DNA from: Treponema bryantii
GTDB taxonomy: Bacteria > Spirochaetota > Spirochaetia > Treponematales > Treponemataceae
Assembly: GCA_015061465.1 (NCBI GenBank)
Contig: SUWN01000019.1
Coordinates: 1 to 42,161 of the forward strand
Direction of reading: 5' to 3'
DNA length: 42,161 nt
A program made the position numbers and the translations under genes. The first letter of the stretch is position 1; every line of letters begins with the position of its first letter. Positions 14,910 through 24,453 of the stretch are shown piece after piece. Under the pieces are notes generated by a model. The model did no database searches, was not told the origin of the DNA, and was given only the letters and a program-made list of their open reading frames with translations.

Positions 14910-15926
14910 ATGAAACTAAAAAAAGGTGTAAACTTCGGTGGTTATTTGTCACAATGTGTTCATACAAAACAACATTATGATACTTTCATTTTGGAAAAAG
15001 ACGTTGAAACTGTTGCAAACTTAGGTTTTGATCACATTCGTCTTCCTTTTGATTCAGAATTAGTTTTGAGTTCAGATGGAAAATTCATTGAAAGTGGATT
15101 TGACTATCTAACACAAATGATTGAATGGTGTAAAAAATATAATTTGAACATTGTTTTAGATTTACATAAAGCACCAGGTTATGATTTTAATGACGCTGGC
15201 AATAAAGAAAAAAATAATCTTTTTAATAACGCTTATTGCCAAAAATTATTCATTGAATTATGGAATTCTATTTCGTTCAGATACGGTTTTTATCAGAATG
15301 TTGCTTTTGAATTATTGAACGAAGTTGTAGAAAGTGAAGTTGCAGAGAATTGGAATGTTCTTATTAAAAACACAGTAGAAAAAATCAGAAGCAACGCTCC
15401 TACAATACCAATTATTTACGGTGGAATTCAATGGAATAGTGCAAGAACATTAAAATTGTTAGATAAACCAATTGATGAAAATATCATTTTTACATTCCAT
15501 TTTTACGAACCATTGATTTTTACACATCAAAAAGCATCTTGGGTTGCAGGAATGAGCCCTACAGAAGATATTTTCTATCCTAGATCAATGGCTTATTATG
15601 CAGAAAAATCAATTCCTCTAGGATTTAAAGGAAAAGATACTGTAGATTCAGTAGAGGATGAAGGTAAAAGTATTTTTACAGAAATGATTACAGAAGCTGT
15701 AAGTGCCGCAGAAAATGCGGGAGTTTCTTTGTATTGTGGTGAATATGGTGTAATTGATGTTGCTCCAGTTCAAGATACTTTGGCATGGTTTAAAGATTTT
15801 CATGAATGTTTAGACAAATATGATATTGGACATGCAGTTTGGTCTTACAAAGAAATGAATTTTGGAATTATGGGAAGTCATTATGATTCAATTCGTGATG
15901 AATTAATCAAAACAATGACTAAATAA
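14910..15926 (+). CDS. GH5 glycoside hydrolase (endoglucanase-like), cytoplasmic
   Basis: The 338-residue protein is a single GH5 (beta/alpha)8 domain. It begins KKGVNFGGYL, has HIRLPFD near 42-48 and VLDLHKAPGYDF near 82-93, acid/base Glu138 in FELLNEV and nucleophile Glu278 in LYCGEYGV, with WSYKEMNFG near the end. GH5 enzymes cut beta-glucan, mannan or their oligosaccharides; subfamily and substrate are not certain. It lacks a signal peptide, so it should act on imported oligosaccharides. GAGG precedes the ATG. It follows the sugar-binding protein gene past a terminator. Confidence 0.88.
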   Translation: MKLKKGVNFGGYLSQCVHTKQHYDTFILEKDVETVANLGFDHIRLPFDSELVLSSDGKFIESGFDYLTQMIEWCKKYNLNIVLDLHKAPGYDFNDAGNKEKNNLFNNAYCQKLFIELWNSISFRYGFYQNVAFELLNEVVESEVAENWNVLIKNTVEKIRSNAPTIPIIYGGIQWNSARTLKLLDKPIDENIIFTFHFYEPLIFTHQKASWVAGMSPTEDIFYPRSMAYYAEKSIPLGFKGKDTVDSVEDEGKSIFTEMITEAVSAAENAGVSLYCGEYGVIDVAPVQDTLAWFKDFHECLDKYDIGHAVWSYKEMNFGIMGSHYDSIRDELIKTMTK

Positions 15927-15945
15927 TTTTTTTGTCTCCTTCTTT

Positions 15946-15981
15946 GGGCTGTCTAAATTTTTTAGGCAGCCCATTTTTTTT
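15946..15981 (+). terminator. Terminator after GH5, TCTAAA-stem family
   Basis: GGGCTGTCTAAA (15946-15957) pairs with TTTAGGCAGCCC (15961-15972), with one G-T wobble, and is followed by a T-run. Related stems occur at 24741 and 37377. Confidence 0.92.
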
Positions 15982-16042
15982 TCTAAACATCAAATAAAAA
16001 AATTCCGATGTATAAAACAAATGGACTATTTAGGGGTGTTTT

Positions 16043-16513
16043 ATGGGGAAAATAAGACATTTATTTTTTGTTTTTGTTGTTTTTTTACTTGCAAGTAATT
16101 GTTTTGCGGAACAGATTTCTTTTCAAGTAGTACAGCATGATAAAAGATTTAAGGAAATAACAGACGAAGTTTTATCTGTTGAAGATGAATTACTAACTAG
16201 ATTTTTTGAAAAAGGATTTATTGTAACAAATTCTCCTGCAGTAATTTCCGAATCAAAAAATCAAACTGATTTATTGTGGTCCAAAGGACTTGGAGAAGCT
16301 TTTGAAGGTTCTTCTGATTTTTTTGTTCAAGTAAATATTTATTTGGAAGAAATTGAAGAATCTGAAATAAAAAAAGACGTAATTATAAATAGAGTTGATT
16401 GGATTTTGGCAAACGCATTAAATGGCGAAACAATCGAATCAGGTTCTCTTAAGAAAGTAAATAATATTTCTAACGATATTATTTCAAAAATAAATAATGT
16501 AATTAAAGCCTAA
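16043..16513 (+). CDS. Exported protein of unknown function
   Basis: The 156-residue protein has a signal peptide cleaved after SNCFA. The mature part, starting EQISFQVVQHDK, is rich in charged residues and Asn. It contains predicted alternating strand/helix segments but no family I recognise. AGGGG precedes the ATG. Its stop is 15 nt before the start of the acidic RlpA/SPOR-like gene, so the two form an operon and probably act together at the envelope. Confidence 0.75.
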   Translation: MGKIRHLFFVFVVFLLASNCFAEQISFQVVQHDKRFKEITDEVLSVEDELLTRFFEKGFIVTNSPAVISESKNQTDLLWSKGLGEAFEGSSDFFVQVNIYLEEIEESEIKKDVIINRVDWILANALNGETIESGSLKKVNNISNDIISKINNVIKA

Positions 16514-16528
16514 GGATGGGATAGGAAT

Positions 16529-18586
16529 ATGAAAATTAAATCTTCAAAAATTATTTCAAAAATTGTAAGTATTCTTGCAATCTGTTTTTTGCTCACTTCA
16601 TTTAGTCCTTCACTTGATGGAAGAGCTGTTGTTGTTGAAGACGGTGTTTTTCCTCAAGGATTGTTTGCAAAAACAGTTGGTTATCTTCCTGGAGATATTA
16701 TTAGTGTAACAAATATCGCTGGTGATGCAAATGTTGATTTATTAGTAATAGGTGCTTTAGATCCTTCTGAAGGCGTTGCGATTATGCTTTCTCCAGAAGC
16801 TGCGGCAGCAATTGGAATTGAAAAAAATTCAAATAGTCTTGTAAAGATTACAAAACGTTCAAATCAAGATGAAAGAGTTTACGGTTCGGCAGTTATTTCA
16901 AAAACAATTCAAGGAAATGATGAAGTAGTGGAAGAAATCCCTGCACAAGTAGATATGGACGAACCTATTGATGAAGAAGTTCCATTACAAGTCGATATGG
17001 ATGACCCAATCATTCAAGAAGAAAATGTACTTAGCGAAGAAGAAAATACAGAAGAAGAAATATTTGCAGAAGAAGAAACTTTTGTAGATGAACAAATCTC
17101 TGAAGAAATAATTTCAGAAAACAATGTAGATGTTGAGGAAACTGTTCTTGAAGAAGAGCCTGAAGTACAAATTCCAGAGACAGAAGAAAATATTCCTGAA
17201 ACAGAAGAATTGATAGTTGATGAAGAAGTAATTTCTGATGAAGAAAATTTGGATGATGTTGAAGAAGAAACTGATAATCCTTTACAAGAGGCCTTAGATT
17301 TAGAAGAAGCATTATTTGAAGAAAAAGAACCAATTGAAGAAGAAATTATTTTTGAAATAGAAGAACCTTTAGCCAATGAGATTTTACCAACAGAAGAAGT
17401 TGTAACTGAGGAATTAGTTGAAGAAGAACTTCCTGCAGAAGAAGTTGTAACTGAAGAATTGGTTGAAGAAGAACTTCCTGCAGAAGAAGTTGTAACTGAG
17501 GAATTAATTGAAGAAGAACTTCCAACAGAAGAAATTGTAACTGAAGAATTAGTTGAAGCAGATGAACTTACAGAAATTGAAGAACCAATTCAAACAGAAA
17601 CTGATATTCTTGAAGATGAAATTGAAGAAGAAATGTTTGAAGTTGATGAACCTGCTGCAGAAGAATATGATGAAACTGAAATTGGTGCAGAAGGAACTGA
17701 AATCCCAGCTCCATTCCTTGAAGTTGTTGAAGATAGTGAATTGGAACCTATTGATTATGCAACAGAAAGAGAAGTAATTTCTGAGCCAGTTGAAGAAATC
17801 TTAGAAGAAATTCCAGCTGAAACAGAATTTGAAGAAGAAGCTGTAGAGGTTGATGAGTTAGCCCCAATAGAAGAACCTGAAGAAGTTGTAGAAGAAGCCT
17901 CTGAAGAAGAAGTTTTGGATGTAGACGAATTATCTCCAATAGAAGAAACAGAAGATTCTGATGAAGTAATCCTTTTGCAAGAAGAAACAGAAGACGCTGT
18001 TAGCGAAGAAACAACAGAAAATACAGATGAAGTAACTTTCTTGGAAGAAGAAGCTCAAATTGAAGAAGAAGTTGCAGAAGAAGAAACTGTTGAAACAGAA
18101 ACTGAAGAATATGAAGCAATCGTTTTAGTTCCTGCAGAAGAAAATCCTCCTGTTGTTGCAAGTGTGATTGAAGAAACTCCTGTTGTTTCAAACGAAGAAG
18201 AAACTGTAATTCCTGTTGAAACAAATGTTGTAGTAAATGTAGAGCCAGAACCTGTTGCTACAGTAATAGAAGAACAGCCTGTAGTAGCAAATGTAGTAGA
18301 AGTTGAACCAACTGCAACTTCTTACGAAAGATACATCGTTCCATCATTAAGAGAATTGGAAAGTGGAAAATACTACATTCAAATTGCAACTATGAAAAAT
18401 GATGAATATATTATGGACATTGTAAATAAATACGGAAATAACTATCCAATTACAATTGTTCCAAAATCGTCAGGAAATGCAAAACAAGTAATGATTGGAC
18501 CAATCACAATTGATGAATATGGTGCATTATTAGAACGTTTCAAATCTTACGGATTCAAAGATGCGTTCTTAAGAAAAATTAGATAA
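16529..18586 (+). CDS. Acidic RlpA/SPOR-like envelope protein
   Basis: The 685-residue exported protein has three parts. After a signal or anchor segment (about 1-30), residues 31-110 contain GLFAKTVGYLPGDIISVTN and LSPEAAAAIGI, resembling the double-psi beta-barrel of RlpA proteins. Residues of about 125-600 are an extremely Glu-rich, probably disordered linker, with four 15-residue repeats (EEVVTEELVEEELPA type) and degenerate VDELxPIEE units. Residues of about 610-685 (KYYIQIATMKNDEY to KSYGFKDAFLRKI) form a SPOR-like domain, which in other bacteria binds denuded septal peptidoglycan. A role at division sites or in spanning the periplasm is inferred. The RlpA catalytic Asp/His are not evident. 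Confidence 0.75.
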   Translation: MKIKSSKIISKIVSILAICFLLTSFSPSLDGRAVVVEDGVFPQGLFAKTVGYLPGDIISVTNIAGDANVDLLVIGALDPSEGVAIMLSPEAAAAIGIEKNSNSLVKITKRSNQDERVYGSAVISKTIQGNDEVVEEIPAQVDMDEPIDEEVPLQVDMDDPIIQEENVLSEEENTEEEIFAEEETFVDEQISEEIISENNVDVEETVLEEEPEVQIPETEENIPETEELIVDEEVISDEENLDDVEEETDNPLQEALDLEEALFEEKEPIEEEIIFEIEEPLANEILPTEEVVTEELVEEELPAEEVVTEELVEEELPAEEVVTEELIEEELPTEEIVTEELVEADELTEIEEPIQTETDILEDEIEEEMFEVDEPAAEEYDETEIGAEGTEIPAPFLEVVEDSELEPIDYATEREVISEPVEEILEEIPAETEFEEEAVEVDELAPIEEPEEVVEEASEEEVLDVDELSPIEETEDSDEVILLQEETEDAVSEETTENTDEVTFLEEEAQIEEEVAEEETVETETEEYEAIVLVPAEENPPVVASVIEETPVVSNEEETVIPVETNVVVNVEPEPVATVIEEQPVVANVVEVEPTATSYERYIVPSLRELESGKYYIQIATMKNDEYIMDIVNKYGNNYPITIVPKSSGNAKQVMIGPITIDEYGALLERFKSYGFKDAFLRKIR
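17393..17572 (+). repeat. Four 45-nt tandem repeats in the acidic linker
   Basis: Units start at 17393, 17438, 17483 and 17528. The first three encode EEVVTEEL[VI]EEELPA or PT variants and the fourth has diverged. Near-identity at the DNA level points to recent duplication and likely length variation between strains. Confidence 0.85.
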
Positions 18587-18629
18587 AAAATCATCTCTGT
18601 AAGGCGATGAAACTATAATTAGCAATAAA

Positions 18630-18680
18630 AATGGCTGCTTTAGATGTTTTCAAAACTTCCAAAAGCAGCCATTATTTTTT
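18630..18680. terminator. Bidirectional terminator between the SPOR-like and chemoreceptor genes
   Basis: AATGGCTGCTTT near 18630-18641 pairs with AAAAGCAGCCATT ending at 18673, and a T-run follows on the plus strand. The genes on both sides converge here. Confidence 0.8.
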
Positions 18681-18717
18681 ACTTAGCCCTAGTCTTTATT
18701 TTGTGAAGAAAAGGTCG

Positions 18718-20823
18718 TTATACATTAAATTGGTCAATTTGTTGGTTAATCTGTTCAATAGAAACATTTACTTCTTCAGAAATATTTTTTAGTGCAGAAT
18801 CAATTTCTTGAACTTTATCAACACAGTCCGACAAGTGTTCCATGCTGTTTTGAATTTCTAAAGTAGTTTTTTGAAGATTTTCAACAGATTTTGAAATTTG
18901 TTCACTTCCTTTAGAAATCTCTAAACCATGGTTTTTAACTTCTTCTGTACTGTCGTTCATAGAACTTAGTGATTCAATTATTTGATTAGAACCTTTTATT
19001 TCATCATTGAGAGTGATTTTTATATTTTTTACAATATCATCAGTTTCTTTAATTTGGTTTGCAACAGTAACAAAAGATTCTGTAGATTCTTGTGAAACTT
19101 TTACAATTGATTCAATTGTGTTTTTTATATCAATTAAATGGTTTCCAATTGTTTTTGTTTGTTCATCAGAAGTTTCTGATAATTTGCGAATTTCATCGGC
19201 AACAACGCTAAAACCTTTTCCTGCTTCACCTGCATGGGCTGCTTCGATAGCTGCATTCATGGCTAATAAACTAGTTTGAGAAGTAATATGTTGAATTGTT
19301 TGGTTTGCTTCTTCTAGGAGTTTTGATTGATTTACAATTCTATCTATTTGAACTTCTACCTCTTTTTGTTTTTCAGAGCCAACTTTTGTACTAGAAATTA
19401 AATTTGAAAAAGAGTGAGCCATATTTTCAATATCATTATTAATTGAATCAATGTTTGAGAATGTTCTCTTTACTGCAGTTGAAGCAACATTTACTGCTGA
19501 AACTTGATTTTCTAAAGAAGTGTTGAATTGTGAAATTGAAGTAGAAATGTTGTTTACAGCATCGGAAGTGATTTGAACAGCAATATTTTGTTCTGAAAGT
19601 TGGGAATGAACATTATCACAATTGTCAGCAATTTGTTGAATTGCATTTGTAGTATCATCTGTTCTTGTAATCAAATCTTTTCCATTTTTTTCAAGTGTAA
19701 AGCGAGATTTTTTTATATTTGAAATTAATGATTGTAATACTTCTTTAAAATTATTAAAACTTGTAATTACTTCTCCAATTTCATCATTTGTTTTAACTTC
19801 TATTCTTTCTGTTAAATCTGCTTTACCACTGGCAATTTCTGCAATAGACGTTCTAAGAGTTGAGTTAAGTATGTTTAGAGGTTTTAGAGTTTTTGAAATA
19901 AAGAGAATACAAATTAAAACTATAACAAATGCAGCTAAAAGTCCTAGTATTCCTACATTTCTTTCCAATAATTCTAAAGAACCAAACAATGAGTCATAAG
20001 GAACTGCGCAAACAACATTCCAATCATATCCTTCAATTGGGTATGAAACAGAAAGCATTTTTTCATCTGTTAAAACTGAAGTGTATCTCTGTAAAGATTT
20101 TTTTTCTGCAAGGGAAAGAATCTGTTTTGTGTAATCATTTAAGTTTTGTTGATTTTGCGCAATCGATTCGTCAACGGAAGTAATGATTTCATGCGTAGTT
20201 CTATTTACAATTATAGGATGTATGTCATTTATAACTTCAACAGAATTTGCAATATCATTTATTACATTGCCTCTTAGAACTGAAACCATACATCCTAATG
20301 GTTTATTGAATTTATCTTTGACAACTGTCGAAAGGAACATTAAAACTTGATTGTTTACACTTGAAAAACGAGGGTCCTCTATATAATCTTTGCCAGTCGA
20401 ACAAGGACCTGTTATATAAGGTTTATTTGGTAATTGTAGAATTGTTCCATTTGGTAATGCTAAAAATCCATCTTTATCATAAAAAGCAATATTTTCATAT
20501 TTATCAGAGAATTGTGAATAATATGGTAAGAAAAATTGGCATTTTTCCAAGACATCTTTTTTTTCCTCAAATTCTTCTACAGTATAATCATTTTTTGTTA
20601 TTAATGGTAATTTTGCAAAAGCATGAATTAGAGCAAATTCTTCATCCATTTTTGCTTTTACTTGTTTTGCTGAACTTTTTGCAATTTCAGATAAAGTTAT
20701 TTCTGCTAATTTTGTGTATTCATTTTTTTCATGTCTAGTTACATACATACTAAGGCTTATTAGTGTGAAAACAGTGATAAAAGAAATGATTACAGTAAGA
20801 CGTCTACGTAGAGATTTTTTCAT
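18718..20823 (-). CDS. Methyl-accepting chemotaxis protein
   Basis: The 701-residue transmembrane chemoreceptor has TM1 at about 10-28 and a periplasmic Cache-type sensor of about 30-285, followed by TM2 at about 288-310. A HAMP domain comes next, then a long coiled-coil signalling domain. The hairpin tip that contacts CheA and CheW is exact: [20 protein letters not shown] followed by [11 protein letters not shown], near 515-550. The double-Cache-like sensor suggests a small-molecule ligand such as an amino acid or organic acid, but the ligand cannot be named. It is a single gene, convergent with the SPOR-like gene. Confidence 0.95.
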   Translation of the reverse strand: MKKSLRRRLTVIISFITVFTLISLSMYVTRHEKNEYTKLAEITLSEIAKSSAKQVKAKMDEEFALIHAFAKLPLITKNDYTVEEFEEKKDVLEKCQFFLPYYSQFSDKYENIAFYDKDGFLALPNGTILQLPNKPYITGPCSTGKDYIEDPRFSSVNNQVLMFLSTVVKDKFNKPLGCMVSVLRGNVINDIANSVEVINDIHPIIVNRTTHEIITSVDESIAQNQQNLNDYTKQILSLAEKKSLQRYTSVLTDEKMLSVSYPIEGYDWNVVCAVPYDSLFGSLELLERNVGILGLLAAFVIVLICILFISKTLKPLNILNSTLRTSIAEIASGKADLTERIEVKTNDEIGEVITSFNNFKEVLQSLISNIKKSRFTLEKNGKDLITRTDDTTNAIQQIADNCDNVHSQLSEQNIAVQITSDAVNNISTSISQFNTSLENQVSAVNVASTAVKRTFSNIDSINNDIENMAHSFSNLISSTKVGSEKQKEVEVQIDRIVNQSKLLEEANQTIQHITSQTSLLAMNAAIEAAHAGEAGKGFSVVADEIRKLSETSDEQTKTIGNHLIDIKNTIESIVKVSQESTESFVTVANQIKETDDIVKNIKITLNDEIKGSNQIIESLSSMNDSTEEVKNHGLEISKGSEQISKSVENLQKTTLEIQNSMEHLSDCVDKVQEIDSALKNISEEVNVSIEQINQQIDQFNV

Positions 20824-20913
20824 TTTTATGCCTCAAATTTGTTTTATTTCTAAATTATAAACCCAAAACATAAAAAATGGTATTGATATTTATAAAAATA
20901 GTAAATTTAAACA

Positions 20914-20958
20914 AAAAAAGGACTGTTACCTTCATTCAAAGGAACAGTCCTTTTTTTT
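20914..20958 (-). terminator. Terminator after ilvE
   Basis: AAAAAAAGGACTGTT pairs with AACAGTCCTTTTTTT around a loop of about 15 nt. On the minus strand it ends in a T-run. It lies downstream of ilvE and just before the chemoreceptor gene, insulating the latter. Confidence 0.9.
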
Positions 20959-20995
20959 CTATTTAGGGTTTATTACAAATCCTAAAAACGGACGA

Positions 20996-21025
20996 GTCAA
21001 GGCCTTGAGCAAAGCGTGCCTTGAC
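20996..21025. repeat. GC-rich hairpin between ilvE and its terminator
   Basis: GTCAAGGC (20996-21003) pairs with GCCTTGAC (21018-21025). The segment is much richer in G+C than its surroundings. Its GGCCTTGAGC core also occurs in the hairpin at 9826-9853, so it may be another dispersed element. Confidence 0.45.
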
Positions 21026-21042
21026 CGTACGTATTACAAGAA

Positions 21043-22065
21043 TTATATTGTATAAATCCAACCTTCTGGAGCTGGTAAACGTCCCATTTGGATTCCTGTT
21101 AATGTGTCGTAGATTTTTGTCAAAACAGGTCCCATTTCTTGTTTACCGTCGTTGAATTTAATTTCTTTTCCGTGGTCGTCAATTTGTCCAACTGGAGAAA
21201 TTACAGCAGCAGTTCCACAAAGTCCACATTCTGCAAAGTCTGCAATTTCATCTTTAGAAATTTTGCGTTCTTCAACTTCCATGTTCAAATATTCTTTAGC
21301 AACAATTATTAAAGAACGACGTGTAATTGAAGGCAAGATTGTGTCAGATTTTGGTGTAACAAGTTTTCCATCTTTTGTAATAAAGATGATGTTTGCACCA
21401 CCAGTTTCTTCAATATATGTGTGTGAAGTTGGATCCAAATAAATATTTTCTGCATAACCACAATTATGAGCGTCTACAATGTTGTGCAAACTCATAGCGT
21501 AGTTTAATCCGGCTTTAATATCACCAGTTCCGTTTGGAGCAGCACGGTCTCTGTCAGAAAGTCTAACTTTAATAGGTTTTACACCACCTTTAAAGTATGG
21601 ACCAACTGGAGTTACCAAAATTCTGAATTGATATTCATCAGCAGGTTTTACACCAATTACAGCGCTTGAACCAAACATAAATGGACGAATGTACAAAGTT
21701 GCACCACTTCCGTAAGGTGGAACCCAGTCTTTATTTGCTTCAATTGTTTTTAAAACTGCTTCAATAAATCTTTCTTTTGGGAAAACTGGCATTTCTAGTC
21801 TTTTACAAGAGGCTTCCATTCTATCTGCGTTTAAATCTGGACGGAATGTAACAATATCACCATTTTCTGTTGTGTAAGCTTTTAATCCTTCAAAACAAGT
21901 TTGTGCATATTGCAAAACACCAGCACATTCAGTCATTTTAATAGAATGATTTTTTGTTAATTTTCCTTCATCCCATTCACCATTTTTCCAATTTGCAACA
22001 AAGCTTTTTGTTGTTTTCATGTAACCAAATGGTAAGTTACCCCAGTCTAATTTCTTTTTTCCCAT
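21043..22065 (-). CDS. ilvE: Branched-chain amino acid aminotransferase
   Basis: The 340-residue PLP-dependent fold-type IV enzyme interconverts Leu, Ile and Val with their 2-keto acids. Visible marks are GVLQYAQTCFEGLKAY near 49-64, RPFMFGSSAVIGVKP near 127-141, the PLP Lys184 in GTGDIKAGLNYA, and EETGGANIIFI. It belongs to the longer type II group of about 340-360 residues. ATG 22065 is chosen because AGAGG precedes it and MGKKKLDWGNLPFGYMK fits the family start. It diverges from glyS. leuA lies about 12 kb away in the window, not in the same operon. Confidence 0.95.
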   Translation of the reverse strand: MGKKKLDWGNLPFGYMKTTKSFVANWKNGEWDEGKLTKNHSIKMTECAGVLQYAQTCFEGLKAYTTENGDIVTFRPDLNADRMEASCKRLEMPVFPKERFIEAVLKTIEANKDWVPPYGSGATLYIRPFMFGSSAVIGVKPADEYQFRILVTPVGPYFKGGVKPIKVRLSDRDRAAPNGTGDIKAGLNYAMSLHNIVDAHNCGYAENIYLDPTSHTYIEETGGANIIFITKDGKLVTPKSDTILPSITRRSLIIVAKEYLNMEVEERKISKDEIADFAECGLCGTAAVISPVGQIDDHGKEIKFNDGKQEMGPVLTKIYDTLTGIQMGRLPAPEGWIYTI

Positions 22066-22215
22066 TTTAGAACCTCTCAAAAGTTTTTTTTATTATTACT
22101 AAAGTATTTTAATATATTTAAAGTTTTTTTGCAATCAAATTTTATATGAATTTGTGATTGATTGCTTATTTTTGTTATTTAAGATATTCTTAATAAATTA
22201 CTTATTATATTGCAG

Positions 22216-22238
22216 CGCACGCCGGCGTTGCGTGGAGG
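22216..22238 (+). promoter_or_regulatory. GC-rich leader hairpin abutting the glyS ribosome site
   Basis: CGCACG (22216-22221) pairs with CGTTGCG (22226-22232, one bulged T) around CCGG. The GGAGG ribosome site (22234-22238) begins 2 nt later. In such an AT-rich region this stands out and could affect ribosome access. No T-box features were found. Confidence 0.35.
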
Positions 22239-22245
22239 ATTTTTT

Positions 22246-23688
22246 ATGGCAAACGAAAAAGATGAACACAAGTGTACTTTGGACAAAATCATCAGTCTTT
22301 GTAAAAGAAGAGGTTTTGTTTATCAAGCAAGTGAAATTTATGGAGGTCAGGCTGGTGCTTGGGATTATGGTCCACTTGGTGTAGATTTTAAAAGAAATAT
22401 ACAAAATGCTTGGTGGAAAGAAATGACTCAAATCCACGATGATGTAGTTGGGCTTGATTCAGCAATTTTCCAGCATCACACAACTTGGGAAGCAAGTGGA
22501 CACGTTGCTCACTTCTCTGACCCAATGATTGACTGTACAGAATGTAACGCTCGTTTTAGAGCAGATAAACTTATTGAAGATTTCTGTGAATCACACAATA
22601 TCACTCCAGAAAAACCTGTTGATACAATGACTCACGAAGAAATGAAAGCTTTTGTTGAAGAAAAAGGAATTAACTGTCCAACATGTGGTGGTCACAAATA
22701 TACAGATGTTCGTGAATTCAACCTTATGTTCAAAACATATCAAGGTCCTGTTGCTTCTGATACTTCAATTATTTATCTTCGCCCAGAAACATGTCAGGGT
22801 ATTTTTACAGATTTCAAGAGCATTTGTCAGTCAAATCGTATGAAGATTCCTTTTGGAGTTGCTCAAGTTGGTAAATCATTCCGTAACGAAATCATCTTTA
22901 AAAACTTCATTTTCCGTACTTGTGAATTTGAACAAATGGAAATGGAATATTTCTGTAAACCAGGAACAGAAGATGAAACATTTGACCGTTGGAGAAAAGA
23001 CCGTTGGGCTTTCTATTTGAAATATGGTATTTCAGAAAAAAATCTCAAATGGCATCATCACGATAAATTAGCTCACTATGCAAAAGATGCTTACGATATT
23101 ACTTACAACTTCCCAATTGGTTTTGAAGAAGTTGAAGGAATTCACAGCCGCACAGATTTTGACTTAAGCCAACACGCAAAATATTCTAAAAAAGATATGT
23201 CTTACATCGATCAAGAAGATGGAAACAAAAAATACATTCCTTATGTAATTGAAACTTCTGCTGGATTAAACCGTAACTTCTTGATGTTCCTTTGTGAAGC
23301 ATACGAAGAAGAAAATGTTGGTACAGATGGAGCTGAAGACTACAGAACAGTTCTTCACTTGGATCCACGTTTAGCACCAATTACAGTTGCAGTTCTTCCA
23401 ATCATGAAAAAAGATGGTCTTGCTGAACTTGCAAAAGAAATTCAACATGAATTAAAAGAAGATTTTGTTACAGATTATGATGTAAGCGGAACAATCGGAA
23501 AACGCTATCGTCGTCAAGATGAAGTTGGAACTCCATTCTGTGTTACTGTAGACTATCAGACAAAAGAAGATAACACTGTAACAATTCGCTTCCGTGATAG
23601 CATGGAACAAATTCGTGTAAAACGTGAAGATTTAGTTGTTGAATTACAAAAAGCAATCAAAGCGTATAAACAACCAGAAAAAAAATAA
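22246..23688 (+). CDS. glyS: Glycyl-tRNA synthetase, homodimeric type
   Basis: The 480-residue class II synthetase attaches glycine to tRNA-Gly. Recognised segments are YGGQAGAWDYGPLGVDFKRN near 35-55, DCTECNARFRADKLIED near 105, the motif 2 region GKSFRNEIIFKNFIFRTCEFEQMEMEYF, the motif 3 region ETSAGLNRNFL and an anticodon-binding domain after about 385 (RLAPITVAVLPI). This is the single-chain archaeal/Gram-positive type, not the alpha2-beta2 type. ATG 22246 is preferred because GGAGG lies 7 nt upstream. The aldo/keto-reductase-like gene starts 4 nt after its stop. Confidence 0.96.
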   Translation: MANEKDEHKCTLDKIISLCKRRGFVYQASEIYGGQAGAWDYGPLGVDFKRNIQNAWWKEMTQIHDDVVGLDSAIFQHHTTWEASGHVAHFSDPMIDCTECNARFRADKLIEDFCESHNITPEKPVDTMTHEEMKAFVEEKGINCPTCGGHKYTDVREFNLMFKTYQGPVASDTSIIYLRPETCQGIFTDFKSICQSNRMKIPFGVAQVGKSFRNEIIFKNFIFRTCEFEQMEMEYFCKPGTEDETFDRWRKDRWAFYLKYGISEKNLKWHHHDKLAHYAKDAYDITYNFPIGFEEVEGIHSRTDFDLSQHAKYSKKDMSYIDQEDGNKKYIPYVIETSAGLNRNFLMFLCEAYEEENVGTDGAEDYRTVLHLDPRLAPITVAVLPIMKKDGLAELAKEIQHELKEDFVTDYDVSGTIGKRYRRQDEVGTPFCVTVDYQTKEDNTVTIRFRDSMEQIRVKREDLVVELQKAIKAYKQPEKK

Positions 23689-23691
23689 AAA

Positions 23692-24453
23692 ATGGAATAC
23701 GTAAGACTTGGAAAAACAGACATTTTGGTTAGTCGCATTGCTTTTGGGGCTATGCGATTATCAAATGCTCTGGGACAAGATAATGCTGCTTCTATTGTAA
23801 GAAAAGCGTACGATTCTGGTATAAACTTTTTTGATACAACAAGTAAAATTCCAGAAAGTGAAAAACTTTTGGGAGATGCGTTGTACGACATCAGAAGAAA
23901 TGTGTTTTTATCTACAACAACAGCGGCATTAACTGCCAAAGAAATTAAAGATAATATTGAAGAAAGTCTTATGTCTTTGCATTGCGATACAGTTGATTTG
24001 TATCAATTTGAAACTGAAAAATTTTTGCCAATTCCAGGTGGTGCAGATAAGATTTACGATACTTTATGTGAATTAAAACGTAATTCAAAAATTAATCACA
24101 TTGGTATCGTAACAACAAACACTCAAACTGCAAAAAAAGCAATTGAATCTGGTTTGTACGAAACATTGCAATTTCCATTTAATCCTGCAAGTTCCGAAGA
24201 AACGATTGAAATTGTAAAAATGTGCGAAGAATACGATGTTGGTTTTCTTGCAATGCAGCCTTTGTGTGGCGGTGTAATTCAAAATATTCCTTTAGCGTTA
24301 GGATTTTTGCATCAATACGAAAACGTAGTTCCTCTTTGGGGCGTTCAAACTCAAGAAGAATTGGAACAGATTTTGTATTTTAATGACCATCCACCAGTGA
24401 TTGATGAACAGTTTAATGAGGATATAGAGAATTTGCGAAATTTCTTCAATTAA
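23692..24453 (+). CDS. Aldo/keto-reductase-like protein with degenerate active site
   Basis: The 253-residue protein has the AKR barrel start EYVRLGKTDILVSRIAFGAMRL and follows the fold throughout, but most of the catalytic tetrad is missing. Asp48 of FDTT is present. The Tyr expected five residues later is Ile53, the Lys of the usual STK-type strand is Thr76 (STTT), and the His of DLYQxH is Glu107 (DLYQFE). It is also shorter than typical AKRs of 280-330 residues. It is probably not a normal reductase and may be a binding or regulatory protein, or use different chemistry. It begins 4 nt after glyS without a clear ribosome site, and a ferredoxin gene follows. Confidence 0.8.
   Translation: MEYVRLGKTDILVSRIAFGAMRLSNALGQDNAASIVRKAYDSGINFFDTTSKIPESEKLLGDALYDIRRNVFLSTTTAALTAKEIKDNIEESLMSLHCDTVDLYQFETEKFLPIPGGADKIYDTLCELKRNSKINHIGIVTTNTQTAKKAIESGLYETLQFPFNPASSEETIEIVKMCEEYDVGFLAMQPLCGGVIQNIPLALGFLHQYENVVPLWGVQTQEELEQILYFNDHPPVIDEQFNEDIENLRNFFN

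Noticed and set aside
17014..17376. Long minus-strand Ser-rich open frame opposite the acidic linker
   Set aside because: It is the mirror of GAA/GAAGAA codons on the plus strand; low complexity, no ribosome site, no plausible product. The same applies to the Leu/Gln-rich mirror frames at 17031-17333, 17748-17939 and 18000-18224.
22066..22245. T-box or glycine riboswitch upstream of glyS
   Set aside because: No T-box bulge sequence, specifier arm or glycine-aptamer pattern is visible; only AT-rich sequence and one short G+C hairpin.
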